This document shows positions 8,432 through 16,355 of a stretch of 29,189 nt of DNA, one piece after another. Location: contig JAMCYN010000019.1 in NCBI GenBank assembly GCA_023474015.1, forward strand, positions 1 to 29,189. Direction: 5' to 3'. A program made the position numbers and the translations under genes. How positions within the stretch are numbered: the first letter of the stretch is position 1; every line of letters begins with the position of its first letter. The notes beneath the pieces are model-generated. The model did not search any database, was not told where the DNA came from, and saw only the letters and a list, made by a program, of their open reading frames with translations. Origin of the DNA: Armatimonadota bacterium. Lineage in GTDB: Bacteria > Armatimonadota > UBA5829.

Positions 8432-9604
8432 TTGGAAGAAAACGCAACAAGACAGTGGACGATGAGCCTGCCTACGAAAGTCGAGTTTGGAACAGGCTGC
8501 CTCGATAAGCTCAAGGACCACTTGAGGGGATATCGCAAGGCGCTCGTGATAACGGGTCGCGGCGCGATGAAGAAGGCGGGAGTCACTGATCGGGTGCGCG
8601 CCTTGATCGAGGAGGCAGGGGTCGAGTGCCGGATTTTCGATGACGTCTCGCCCGACCCGGACTGCACCGAGGTGGATCGAGCGGCGATAATTGCGCGAGA
8701 GTTCGGGGCGGATGTCGTGATCGGATGCGGCGGGGGCAGCGCGATGGACGCGGCTAAGGCTGTTGCTGTGGCCGCTACGCACCCGGGCCCGATATTGGAC
8801 TATCGAGTCAACGGGCCCAGCGCCGTGACGCGGGCCACCCTGCCGATTATCGCCATCAGCGCGACCAGCGGCACGGGAAGTCATGTGGGACGGGCGTCGG
8901 TCATATCGGACAGGTCTCAGTCGATCAAGCGGGCGATAATCTGCGATTATATTTACCCGCGCGTGGCATTCTGCGATCCGGAACTCCCACGAACCATGCC
9001 CGCTGATGTGACGGCGGCTACGGGGTTTGACGCATTTACCCACGCCTTGGAGGGTTACCTGGCATTGCCCGGCAATCCGATGGGTAGCCTCTGCGCCCTG
9101 GAAGCGATGAGGATCATCTTCGACACGCTTCCTGACGCGGTGCGTAACGGAGACGATCTCGAGCTGCGAGCGAAGATGAGTTGGGCGGACACCCTTGCGG
9201 GCGTGACGCTGGCAACCAACGGAATCACCACTCCTCACGTGCTGGCGATGCTGCTGGGCGGGCGCTACGGTGTCACGCATGGATGCGCGCTGGCTTCGGT
9301 GACAGTAGCGTGGCTGATGCATACCCGCGACGGAGCCGCGGACAGGCTCGCCTCAATCGCGCGGGCTGTGGGTTGCGCCGACAATATCAGCGATGAGACA
9401 GCCGCAGACCGGCTGATCACGAAGGTTGAGAGCTTGATCGTGTCTATTGGCTTGGATAAAGGAGTGTGCGATCACGGCGTTCCCTGGGATGACTTCACAA
9501 CTATAGTGGCTGATGTCCAGGCGAATTTTGATGCTCGCTTAAAAGTGGACCCGGTTCCTCCGGACGCGGACGGGTTAAATAAGATACTGAACAGTTCTAA
9601 ATAG
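8432..9604 (+). CDS. Iron-containing alcohol dehydrogenase, tandem paralogue
   Basis: 390 residues starting at TTG with GAAGGGATG upstream. It shares the RQWTMSLP-type opening and GCGGGSAMDAAKA with the preceding gene and is clearly its duplicate. All four metal ligands are present: Asp200, His204 (FDAFTHA), His269 and His283 (GVTHG). Like its sister it has GTGSHVG in place of the common GTGSEVT, which separates these two from the Fe-dehydrogenase at 5362. Probably a soluble NAD(P)-dependent dehydrogenase of a sugar-derived alcohol or aldehyde; no substrate can be assigned. It sits 12 bp after its sister and 22 bp before the KDPG-type aldolase. Confidence 0.88.
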   Translation: MEENATRQWTMSLPTKVEFGTGCLDKLKDHLRGYRKALVITGRGAMKKAGVTDRVRALIEEAGVECRIFDDVSPDPDCTEVDRAAIIAREFGADVVIGCGGGSAMDAAKAVAVAATHPGPILDYRVNGPSAVTRATLPIIAISATSGTGSHVGRASVISDRSQSIKRAIICDYIYPRVAFCDPELPRTMPADVTAATGFDAFTHALEGYLALPGNPMGSLCALEAMRIIFDTLPDAVRNGDDLELRAKMSWADTLAGVTLATNGITTPHVLAMLLGGRYGVTHGCALASVTVAWLMHTRDGAADRLASIARAVGCADNISDETAADRLITKVESLIVSIGLDKGVCDHGVPWDDFTTIVADVQANFDARLKVDPVPPDADGLNKILNSSK

Positions 9605-9626
9605 AAAACGACATCGGGAGGACAAT

Positions 9627-10283
9627 ATGGCAAGCAAGAAACAGCAGGTCGTGCAAACGCTGATGGACACCGGAGTGGTGGCCGTTATACGAATCGACGA
9701 CCCCAGCGATCTATACGAGGTTTCGTGTGCACTGCGTGACGGAGGCGTAAAGCTGGTCGAGATTACGATGACCGTTCCGGGCGCGCTCGATATCATAAGC
9801 TCAGTCAGCGGGAAGATCGGCGAGGATGTGTTCATCGGCGCGGGAACTGTGCTGGATGGCGTCACGGCGAGGATGGCGATTCTGGCCGGGGCGAGTTACA
9901 TCGTAGGTCCGAGTTTCGACCGCGAAGTTGTGGATGTATGCAGCCTCTATGATATAGCCGTGATGCCGGGCGCGCTGACTCCCACGGAGATCGTGACCGC
10001 GTGGAAGGCCGGAGCCGATGTTGTGAAGATATTCCCCGGCAGGGTCGGCACACCGGGTTACTTCCAGGACATCAAGGGCCCGCTGCCGATGGTCAAACTT
10101 ATGCCGACCGGCAACGTCGACACGCAGACCGCTCCGGAGTATATCAAGGCCGGCGCGGTCGGTGTGGGTGTCGGCAAAGCCCTGGTGGACATCAAGGCCG
10201 TGAAGGCCAAGGACTTCAAAGTGATCACCGAAAACGCGAAGATGTTCCGTAAGATCGTGGACGAGGCTCGGGGAGGCAAGTAA
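9627..10283 (+). CDS. eda: KDPG/KHG aldolase-type class I aldolase (Eda family)
   Basis: 218 residues, standard for the family. It would cleave 2-keto-3-deoxy-6-phosphogluconate (or its galacto isomer) to pyruvate and glyceraldehyde-3-phosphate in the cytoplasm. Visible are VEIT with Glu45, GAGTV (71-75), the substrate loop ALTPTE and DVVKIFPG with the Schiff-base lysine at 134. GGGAGG precedes the ATG. The stop overlaps the KDG kinase start by one base (TAATG), so the two are translationally coupled, as expected for consecutive steps. A second, divergent member of the family follows the kinase. Confidence 0.9.
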   Translation: MASKKQQVVQTLMDTGVVAVIRIDDPSDLYEVSCALRDGGVKLVEITMTVPGALDIISSVSGKIGEDVFIGAGTVLDGVTARMAILAGASYIVGPSFDREVVDVCSLYDIAVMPGALTPTEIVTAWKAGADVVKIFPGRVGTPGYFQDIKGPLPMVKLMPTGNVDTQTAPEYIKAGAVGVGVGKALVDIKAVKAKDFKVITENAKMFRKIVDEARGGK

Positions 10284-11311
10284 TGGCTAAGAAGATGGTT
10301 GCTTTCGGTGAGCTGTTGATGAGGCTTAGCCCAAAGGGCTTCGAGCGGTTCGTTCAAGCGGATGAGTTCGAGGTGAAATACACGGGCGCGGAGGCAAACG
10401 CAGCGGTATCGGTCGTGAACTACGGAATGGAAGCCTATGCCGTATCCAAAGTCCCCCACAACGATATCGGCCAAGCCTGCATCAACTACCTGAAGCGATT
10501 CGGAGTGAATACGGATTTTATTGCCCGAGGCGGCGAGCGTCTGGGTGTGTTCTATTTGGAGACCGGAGCCGCGCAGAGGGCATCTAAAGTCATTTACGAC
10601 CGCGCCCACAGCGCCATCCGCGAATCCAAGCCCGGCGACTACGACTGGGAAGCGATTTGCGCGGGCAAGGACTGGTTCCATTTTTCCGGCACGGCCCCGG
10701 CGCTCGGCGAGAATGTCGTGAGGGTGCTTGAGGATGGGCTCAAAGTCGCGAAGAAGCACGGCGTTATGGTGAGTGTCGATCTCAACTACCGGGCTAAGCT
10801 CTGGAGCCCGGAAGAAGCAAATCGCGTCATGGCCAGGCTGATGGAATACGTAGACGTGCTTATCGGCAATGAAGAGGACGCCGAGAAGGTCTTCGGCATC
10901 AAAGCCGAAGGGAGCGACGTTACCAAGGGCACGCTTGTTGCCGACTCATACAAGCAAGTCGCCGCGCGGTTGGCGAAGAAATTCGATTTGAAGTATGTCG
11001 CCACAACCCTGCGGGAGAGCATATCCGCATCGGCCAACAACTGGGGCGGCCTTCTCTATGACGGTAGAAAACACTATCTGAGTGGCAAATACGAGATTAA
11101 CCCGATTATCGACCGCGTTGGCGGGGGCGATTCGTTCACCGGCGGATTGATCTATGGGATGCTCTCGGGTTTTGATCCGCAAAAGTGCGTTGAGTTCGCC
11201 GTGGCCGCATCGTGCCTAAAGCATTCCATCCCCGGAGACTTCAATTTGGCCTCCGTGAAAGAGGTCGAGACTCTGATGGGTGGAGACGCCTCGGGCCGCG
11301 TGCAGCGGTAG
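10283..11311 (+). CDS. kdgK: 2-keto-3-deoxygluconate kinase, PfkB family
   Basis: 342 residues, ribokinase/PfkB fold. Diagnostic features are the start VAFGELLMRLSP, the YTGAEANAAV sugar-binding segment near 33-42, DLNYRAKLW (166-174), GNEEDAEKVFG, and the C-terminal anion-hole motif RVGGGDSFTGG with catalytic base Asp283. It phosphorylates 2-keto-3-deoxygluconate at C6 using ATP, feeding the coupled upstream aldolase. The start codon overlaps the aldolase stop. KDG kinase is the best fit. A 2-keto-3-deoxygalactonate kinase role is possible given the alpha-galactosidase nearby, though the best-known KDGal kinases belong to another family. Confidence 0.88.
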   Translation: MAKKMVAFGELLMRLSPKGFERFVQADEFEVKYTGAEANAAVSVVNYGMEAYAVSKVPHNDIGQACINYLKRFGVNTDFIARGGERLGVFYLETGAAQRASKVIYDRAHSAIRESKPGDYDWEAICAGKDWFHFSGTAPALGENVVRVLEDGLKVAKKHGVMVSVDLNYRAKLWSPEEANRVMARLMEYVDVLIGNEEDAEKVFGIKAEGSDVTKGTLVADSYKQVAARLAKKFDLKYVATTLRESISASANNWGGLLYDGRKHYLSGKYEINPIIDRVGGGDSFTGGLIYGMLSGFDPQKCVEFAVAASCLKHSIPGDFNLASVKEVETLMGGDASGRVQR

Positions 11312-11338
11312 GTTTTCCTTGAAAGTGGGGATTTCATA

Positions 11339-11986
11339 TTGGACAAAGCGAAAATCATCAAGACAATCGGCGAAGAGTGGCTTGGTATTATCATGCGTGG
11401 AGATACCGCGGAGGAGACGCTAGCCACATGCGAAGCTATTATCGCGGGCGGAACCAAGGTAGTGGAAGTGGCGTTCACGACGCCGAACGTCTGCGCTGTC
11501 ATCGGTGAGCTTCGCAGGCGGCATGGGGATGACATAATCCTGTCGGCGGGGACTGTCCGGACGCCCGAGCAGGCGCGCATGGCTATTGACTCGGGCGCGC
11601 AGGTGATCGTGTCGCCGAATCTCTACGAGGAAGTAGTCAAAATAGCTATTAATAATGGACTCGTGTCCATGCCCGGCTGCGTTACGCCCACGGAGATCGA
11701 TAACGCGCTGAGGCTCGGCGCCGATCTGATCAAGTTGTTCCCATGCTACCCATTTGGTCCGCAATACATCGGCTACATCACAGCGCCGATGCCGGAGGCG
11801 AAGATCGTTCCGGCTGGAAAGATTACACTCGACAATATGAAGGACTACTATGACAACGGCGCGTTTGCGGCGGTTGTGGGCGTCACAACTGAGATGAAGA
11901 TGCTTGCCGCGGTCAAGGCGAATAATTGGCAAGAAGTCACCGCCGCGACCCGGCATTGGCTCGATCGAGTAAAGGAGATGAAATGA
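11339..11986 (+). CDS. Second KDPG-aldolase-family protein
   Basis: 215 residues starting at TTG with GTGGGG upstream. Eda fold with Glu43 (VVEVAF), GTVRTPEQA, the loop CVTPTEI and a lysine at 132 in IKLFP, so the class I chemistry is intact. It differs from the copy at 9627: after the Lys it reads CYPFGPQY instead of GRVGTPGY, and the phosphate-side GAGTV is SAGTV. It may therefore act on a different 2-keto-3-deoxy acid, phosphorylated or not. It overlaps the start of the UroD-like gene by four bases. An operator-like palindrome lies within the coding sequence at 11657. Confidence 0.86.
   Translation: MDKAKIIKTIGEEWLGIIMRGDTAEETLATCEAIIAGGTKVVEVAFTTPNVCAVIGELRRRHGDDIILSAGTVRTPEQARMAIDSGAQVIVSPNLYEEVVKIAINNGLVSMPGCVTPTEIDNALRLGADLIKLFPCYPFGPQYIGYITAPMPEAKIVPAGKITLDNMKDYYDNGAFAAVVGVTTEMKMLAAVKANNWQEVTAATRHWLDRVKEMK
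11657..11668. promoter_or_regulatory. Intragenic operator-like palindrome
   Basis: GGACTCGTGTCC is identical to the core of the leader operator at 5065-5076 and is flanked by AT and AT, giving 7 of 8 paired positions over 16 bp. It lies in the second aldolase gene and encodes Gly-Leu-Val-Ser. It may be a roadblock or looping site, or a coincidence. Confidence 0.3.
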
Positions 11987-13158
11987 TGAGTAACCCAAAC
12001 GTTGCTGAGCGAGATTTCAGGACTCTACCGATTTCGGAAATGGAGGCGATCATAACCCGCTTCAACGAGCGAGTAAACGCCGCGCAGCAGGCGAACCCAC
12101 CGACCAAGGACTGGGTCAAGCAAGCCATTCACAGGCAGGGCGGCAAGCGGTCCCCGGTGAGGCTGAAGCGAATGTCGCTGGACATAATCGTCCGATACGG
12201 CGATGCGCTCGCGGACCTGTTTTGCGAGTTTCCGGATGACGTGATTCCTGTCATCCCTTACGATTGGTCGATAGGTTACCAGCTTCCGGGCAAGAAGGAC
12301 CCCGTCAACACCGTCGAGGCCCTGATGAAGGATGCCCGGTGGGAGGACGAATGGGGCGCGCGGTGGGGACACGCGTTCGGAGGTGTCGGCGCTATCCAGA
12401 TGCATCACCCGCTGGAGGACTGGTCCCAACTCGACGATTACATAGCGCGCATGCCAGATCCACGCGGTCCGGGCAGGCTAGATGCCGCCGTCGAACAAAT
12501 AGCGATGCACGGCAAGACGAAGTACTGCTATGGAGTCTGCGTTCAGGGAGTATTCGAGATCCTGCGGTCGGTAAGAGGTATGCAGAATCTGTTTATGGAT
12601 TTCCACACGAATGAGGCGGATGTCCGCAAGCTGATGGATGCGATATGCGATTACCTCTGCGAACTTATCCGCTACTGGGCGGAGATCGGCGCGGACTGTT
12701 TCTTCTATGGCGATGACTGGGGAATGCAGACGGGGCTGATGATCTCGCCGGGTATGTGGCGGGAGTTTTTCAAGTCTTACTATAAGAAGATGTTCGATGA
12801 GTCCCATCGACTCGGGATGGACGTATTGGTTCATAGTTGCGGCAACGTCCTTGGGCTCATTGAGGATTTCATAGACGTCGGCGTCGATGTGCTGGACCCG
12901 ATCCAACCCGGCGCGATGGACTATAACGAGGTGGCGGCCAAATTCGGAGGGCGTATATCGTTCAGCGGCGGTATCGACATTCAGGACCTGATGGTGTTCG
13001 GCGAGCCTCAGCATGTCAAGGACGAGGTGCGCAAGCTCATCGATACGATGGGCACGAAGTTCGGCAACGGATTCGTGGTTGGCCCCGCGAACGCGATGAC
13101 CCCCGACATCCCGCTCAAGAACCTGCGGGCCATGTTCGAAGCATGCCGCGGACATTAG
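11983..13158 (+). CDS. Uroporphyrinogen decarboxylase-like (MtaA/CmuA-type) protein
   Basis: 391 residues starting at ATGATG with AAAGGAG upstream, overlapping the aldolase stop. UroD/MtaA superfamily TIM barrel: YGDDWG at 242-247, LVHSCGN with His284 and Cys286, the His-X-Cys zinc motif of corrinoid methyltransferases, and SGGID. True haem-pathway HemE lacks this HSCG motif and would not sit in a sugar operon, so HemE is unlikely. Members like this are common in sugar loci of Planctomycetota-like bacteria, and their function there is not established. A methyl-transfer role, for example O-demethylation of methylated sugars, is speculative: no corrinoid protein is encoded in this window. The gene is paralogous to that at 16352. 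Confidence 0.85.
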   Translation: MMSNPNVAERDFRTLPISEMEAIITRFNERVNAAQQANPPTKDWVKQAIHRQGGKRSPVRLKRMSLDIIVRYGDALADLFCEFPDDVIPVIPYDWSIGYQLPGKKDPVNTVEALMKDARWEDEWGARWGHAFGGVGAIQMHHPLEDWSQLDDYIARMPDPRGPGRLDAAVEQIAMHGKTKYCYGVCVQGVFEILRSVRGMQNLFMDFHTNEADVRKLMDAICDYLCELIRYWAEIGADCFFYGDDWGMQTGLMISPGMWREFFKSYYKKMFDESHRLGMDVLVHSCGNVLGLIEDFIDVGVDVLDPIQPGAMDYNEVAAKFGGRISFSGGIDIQDLMVFGEPQHVKDEVRKLIDTMGTKFGNGFVVGPANAMTPDIPLKNLRAMFEACRGH

Positions 13159-13159
13159 A

Positions 13160-13233
13160 CCCGGATTATTCATCAAGTGTTGCTTCGGACCGCGGAGCTG
13201 CCGAAGCCTACCGCAATATGCTAATAATCCGGG
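13160..13233 (+). ncRNA. Structured intercistronic RNA element, unassigned
   Basis: The 106-bp gap between the UroD-like and Ldh-family genes holds a perfect 11-bp outer stem (CCCGGATTATT at 13160-13170 with AATAATCCGGG at 13223-13233). It encloses a perfect 7-bp hairpin (GCTTCGG at 13182-13188 with CCGAAGC at 13201-13207), with unpaired stretches of 11 and 15 bases. No U-tract follows, so it is not a classic terminator. It could be a cis-regulatory RNA, a processing site or an extragenic repeat. I do not recognise a riboswitch class. Confidence 0.5.
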
Positions 13234-13264
13234 CCGCCCAGAAACGCTCAAATGGAGGATAGTT

Positions 13265-14290
13265 ATGAAAACAGTAATGGCCGACGAACTGCGGACCATG
13301 GTCGCGGGTATCTTTGAAAGCCGAGGATTATCCGAACGCGACAGCGGCATTGTGGCCTCATGCCTTGTACACGCGAACCTGCGGGGCGTGGAGTCGCATG
13401 GCGTGATCCGCGTTCCGCATTACATTAAGAGGATCGAGCTCGGATCGGTGAACGCGAAGCCCATGACTGATATTGAGCGCAGCGGCCAGTCTACCGCCCA
13501 GATAAGCGGCGACAACGGCCTGGGGCACCCGACCATGCACGATGCGATGGACCTTGCTATTGAGATGGCCAAAGAGACCGGCGTAGGCTTTGTTGGGGTC
13601 AATCACAGCAGCCACTGCGGCGCGCTTTCGTTCTACGGCATGCAGGCAATCGAGGCCGGGATGATTGGTATGGCGTTCTCGCAAACCGATACCGGGGTGG
13701 TGCCGTTCGGTGGCCGCAAACCGTTTTGCGGCACAAATCCTCTTTGCTTCGCGATACCGTCAAGCTCCGGCCCGCCGATTGTGCTGGACATGGCGACCAG
13801 CACGGTAGCCGGCGGCCATGTCTACAAGGCTCGCAGCGAGAACCGTCCGATCCCGTCCACATGGGCTCTGGATGAAGATGGAAACCCGACAACTGATCCG
13901 CACAAAGGCGTCTACTGGACACCTGCCGCGGGAGCTAAGGGCTACGGGCTTGGAGTAATCGTCGACGCGCTTACGGGGGCGCTGTCGGCGGGTGCGTTCG
14001 GGCCGCACATAGTGCCGATGTATGCTGATCTCGAGAAACAGCGTGATCTTTGCCATTTGGTGGCCGCGCTCGATTATAAGAGATTCGCCGGAGCGGACAT
14101 ATTCCTGAACATCATCACGACGATGATCAACGAGATTCATCAAGTACCACCCGCCGAAGGTTTCGATCGGGTTCTTGCACCCGGCGAACCCGAGTATCTT
14201 AAGGAACAGGACAGGTCCAAGAACGGAATCGCCCTCCAGGACTACATCTGGAACGATCTCGTCAACCTGACTGGCGCTCGTGCAACTTAG
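13265..14290 (+). CDS. Ldh family (malate/L-lactate/ureidoglycolate dehydrogenase-like) oxidoreductase
   Basis: 341 residues, typical for this NAD(P)-dependent family with its own non-Rossmann fold. Visible are the conserved NLRGVESHGVIRVP (catalytic-type His45), NHSSHCGALSFYG (113-125), GTNPLCFAIP and LDMATSTVAGG. Members reduce 2-keto acids, such as 2,3-diketogulonate (DlgD/YiaK), malate or lactate. Here a 2-keto sugar-acid substrate is plausible but unproven. GGAGGATAG precedes the ATG. The gene follows the structured intercistronic element and is followed 11 bp later by the secreted alpha-galactosidase-like gene. Confidence 0.88.
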   Translation: MKTVMADELRTMVAGIFESRGLSERDSGIVASCLVHANLRGVESHGVIRVPHYIKRIELGSVNAKPMTDIERSGQSTAQISGDNGLGHPTMHDAMDLAIEMAKETGVGFVGVNHSSHCGALSFYGMQAIEAGMIGMAFSQTDTGVVPFGGRKPFCGTNPLCFAIPSSSGPPIVLDMATSTVAGGHVYKARSENRPIPSTWALDEDGNPTTDPHKGVYWTPAAGAKGYGLGVIVDALTGALSAGAFGPHIVPMYADLEKQRDLCHLVAALDYKRFAGADIFLNIITTMINEIHQVPPAEGFDRVLAPGEPEYLKEQDRSKNGIALQDYIWNDLVNLTGARAT

Positions 14291-14300
14291 AGAGGTTAAC

Positions 14301-16355
14301 ATGCATTTACGATTCATGCTTTTCCTTGCGGCGCTGGTCGGCGTCTTTTCCGCGCACTCGGCTCTCGCGGTTGAGCCCGCGCCCGCCGAACTGTCCAACG
14401 CTCACAAATGGACGGCCGCGAAGTTCACCGGCAAGCAGCCGGCATCGCCGTTTTCTTTTATCTACGAGGGTCGGCAATCCACTGATTTGCTCAAGACTTG
14501 GAAGCTCACGGGGGCCAGCCGGAAGCTCGATTCGCGGCGCGAGGAGCACAAGCTGACGTATGTCGATCCGGCCACGGGTCTGCAGGTGCGGTGCGTGGCA
14601 ACGGAGTACCACGACTTCCCGGCTGTCGAATGGGTGCTGCATTTCAAGAACAGCGGCAAGTCGGATACGCCGATTCTGGAGAATGTGCAGGCGCTGAACG
14701 CCGATATCGGGATATTTGTGAAAAATGGCGATTTCAAGCTGTACTACGCCGAGGGGAGTCACGAGAAGATAACCGACTTTCAGCCTCTTGAGAAGGCCAT
14801 CTCGCCCGATGGAAGCATGAAGCTGGGGTCGTTCGGGGGACGGTCATCAGACGGCTTTCTGCCGTTTGTCAACCTGGCTAAGCCCGACGGCGGCGGGGTC
14901 GTGATCGGAATCGGCTGGACAGGCCAGTGGGCGGCGGCGTTCGCGCGGGCCGGAAGCGGGAGCGTGAACGTGCGGGCCGGGATGGAGATCACGCATCTCA
15001 AGCTGCATCCCGGAGAAGAGGTTCGGACCCCGGCGATATTGATGATGTTCTGGTCGGGACAGGATCGTATGCGTGGCCAGAATCTTCTTAAGAAGCTCCT
15101 GCTCAGCCATTATACGCCCAAGCCGGGCGGCAAACCGGCCGATCCACCATTTGCAATGTCGCCGCATGGCGTGGTAGGTTTCGAGGACACCACTGAAGTG
15201 AACAACCTCGAGGCAATAGCAAACCTCGCTTCTCACAAGCTGATTCCGGACTACTGGTGGATCGATGCGGGCTGGTTCCCGTCTCCCAAGCACAACTGGG
15301 CGGCCGGGGTCGGTACCTGGGACCCCGACCCAGAGCGTTACCCGAACGGTATGAAACCCGTGGCGGATGCGGCGCACAAGGCTGGAATGAAGTTCCTGTT
15401 GTGGTTCGAGCCGGAGCGGGTGATGCCGGGAACTTGGCTCCACGAGAACCACCACGAGTGGCTAATGCGCCCCACATCCGATATGCCACCGGAATTGCAG
15501 TATATGTTCAAGGACGAATTCCATCTGCTGAACCTCGGCAACCCGGAAGCTTTGACCTGGTTAAAAAAGAAAGTTTCCGACATGATCGGAAGTGTCGGGA
15601 TCGACTGTTACCGCAACGATTTTAATCTCTACCCTGTCTACTTCTGGCGCAACGGCGAGGATCCTGACAGGCAGGGAATCAACGAGATCAGGTACGTGAT
15701 GGGACTGTACGATTACTTCGATACGCTCCAGCGCGAACACCCCAACCTCTTAATCGACAATTGCGCGAGCGGGGGTAGGAGAATAGATTTCGAGATGTTG
15801 CGCCGGGCCCTGGTGCTAACCAGGAGCGACTACCTCTGGGACCCGATTGGGCAGCAATGCCATACCTACGGACTGGCGCAGTGGGTCCCGATCACGGGAA
15901 TCGGGTCCGCCGACATTAATGTATATAACTGTCGGAGCGGCCTGGGGAGCCATTTTGCTTTCGCGTCTAAGGTCTACTCGAAAGACCAGGCGGTCTGGGA
16001 CGGGATGCTGCGAGCCCACAATGAGTATAAGTCGCTGAAGAAGCTCTACACGGGAGATTTTTACCCGCTCGGGTCGTATAGCAACGCGAAAGATGTGTGG
16101 ATGGCGTGGCAATTTGATCGTCACGACCTGGGCGCGGGCGTCTTCCAGGCGTTCAGAAGACAGGACAGCCCTGTCGACAGCGCCACATACCGTCTGCGCG
16201 GATTGGAACCGGCGGCCACGTATATCGTGACCAACGTTGATGAGCAGAGTCCCAGGCGCATGACGGGGCGCGAGCTTATGGAGAAGGGTCTGACTATCGA
16301 CTTGCCGAATAAGCTCAGTGCGACAGTGATTACTTATAAGAGGACGAGCAATTGA
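14301..16355 (+). CDS. Exported GH36-like alpha-galactosidase
   Basis: 684 residues from the ATG preceded by AGAGAGG. Residues 1-23 are a signal peptide ending in ALA, so it acts in the periplasm or outside. An N-terminal beta-sandwich (about 24-280) precedes a TIM barrel with the clan GH-D markers YWWIDAGWF (318-326), LLWFEPERV (366-374), YRNDFN with putative nucleophile Asp440, NCASGGRRIDFE (487-498) and TRSDYLWDP, in which Asp510 or Asp514 is the candidate acid/base. It would release terminal alpha-galactose from oligo- or polysaccharides. The motifs deviate from canonical GH36 (KWDxN is RNDFN), so a GH36-related specificity other than galactose is possible. The stop overlaps the next gene's TTG. 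Confidence 0.83.
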   Translation: MHLRFMLFLAALVGVFSAHSALAVEPAPAELSNAHKWTAAKFTGKQPASPFSFIYEGRQSTDLLKTWKLTGASRKLDSRREEHKLTYVDPATGLQVRCVATEYHDFPAVEWVLHFKNSGKSDTPILENVQALNADIGIFVKNGDFKLYYAEGSHEKITDFQPLEKAISPDGSMKLGSFGGRSSDGFLPFVNLAKPDGGGVVIGIGWTGQWAAAFARAGSGSVNVRAGMEITHLKLHPGEEVRTPAILMMFWSGQDRMRGQNLLKKLLLSHYTPKPGGKPADPPFAMSPHGVVGFEDTTEVNNLEAIANLASHKLIPDYWWIDAGWFPSPKHNWAAGVGTWDPDPERYPNGMKPVADAAHKAGMKFLLWFEPERVMPGTWLHENHHEWLMRPTSDMPPELQYMFKDEFHLLNLGNPEALTWLKKKVSDMIGSVGIDCYRNDFNLYPVYFWRNGEDPDRQGINEIRYVMGLYDYFDTLQREHPNLLIDNCASGGRRIDFEMLRRALVLTRSDYLWDPIGQQCHTYGLAQWVPITGIGSADINVYNCRSGLGSHFAFASKVYSKDQAVWDGMLRAHNEYKSLKKLYTGDFYPLGSYSNAKDVWMAWQFDRHDLGAGVFQAFRRQDSPVDSATYRLRGLEPAATYIVTNVDEQSPRRMTGRELMEKGLTIDLPNKLSATVITYKRTSN

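Noticed and set aside
8273..9322. A long minus-strand open frame of about 350 codons opposite the third Fe-dehydrogenase.
   Set aside because: It is antisense to a gene with full family motifs, rich in Arg/His/Pro and without recognisable domains: a GC-driven shadow.
11983..13158. Haem-pathway uroporphyrinogen decarboxylase (HemE).
   Set aside because: The HSCG motif, a second paralogue in the same operon and the sugar context all point to the MtaA/CmuA-like branch.
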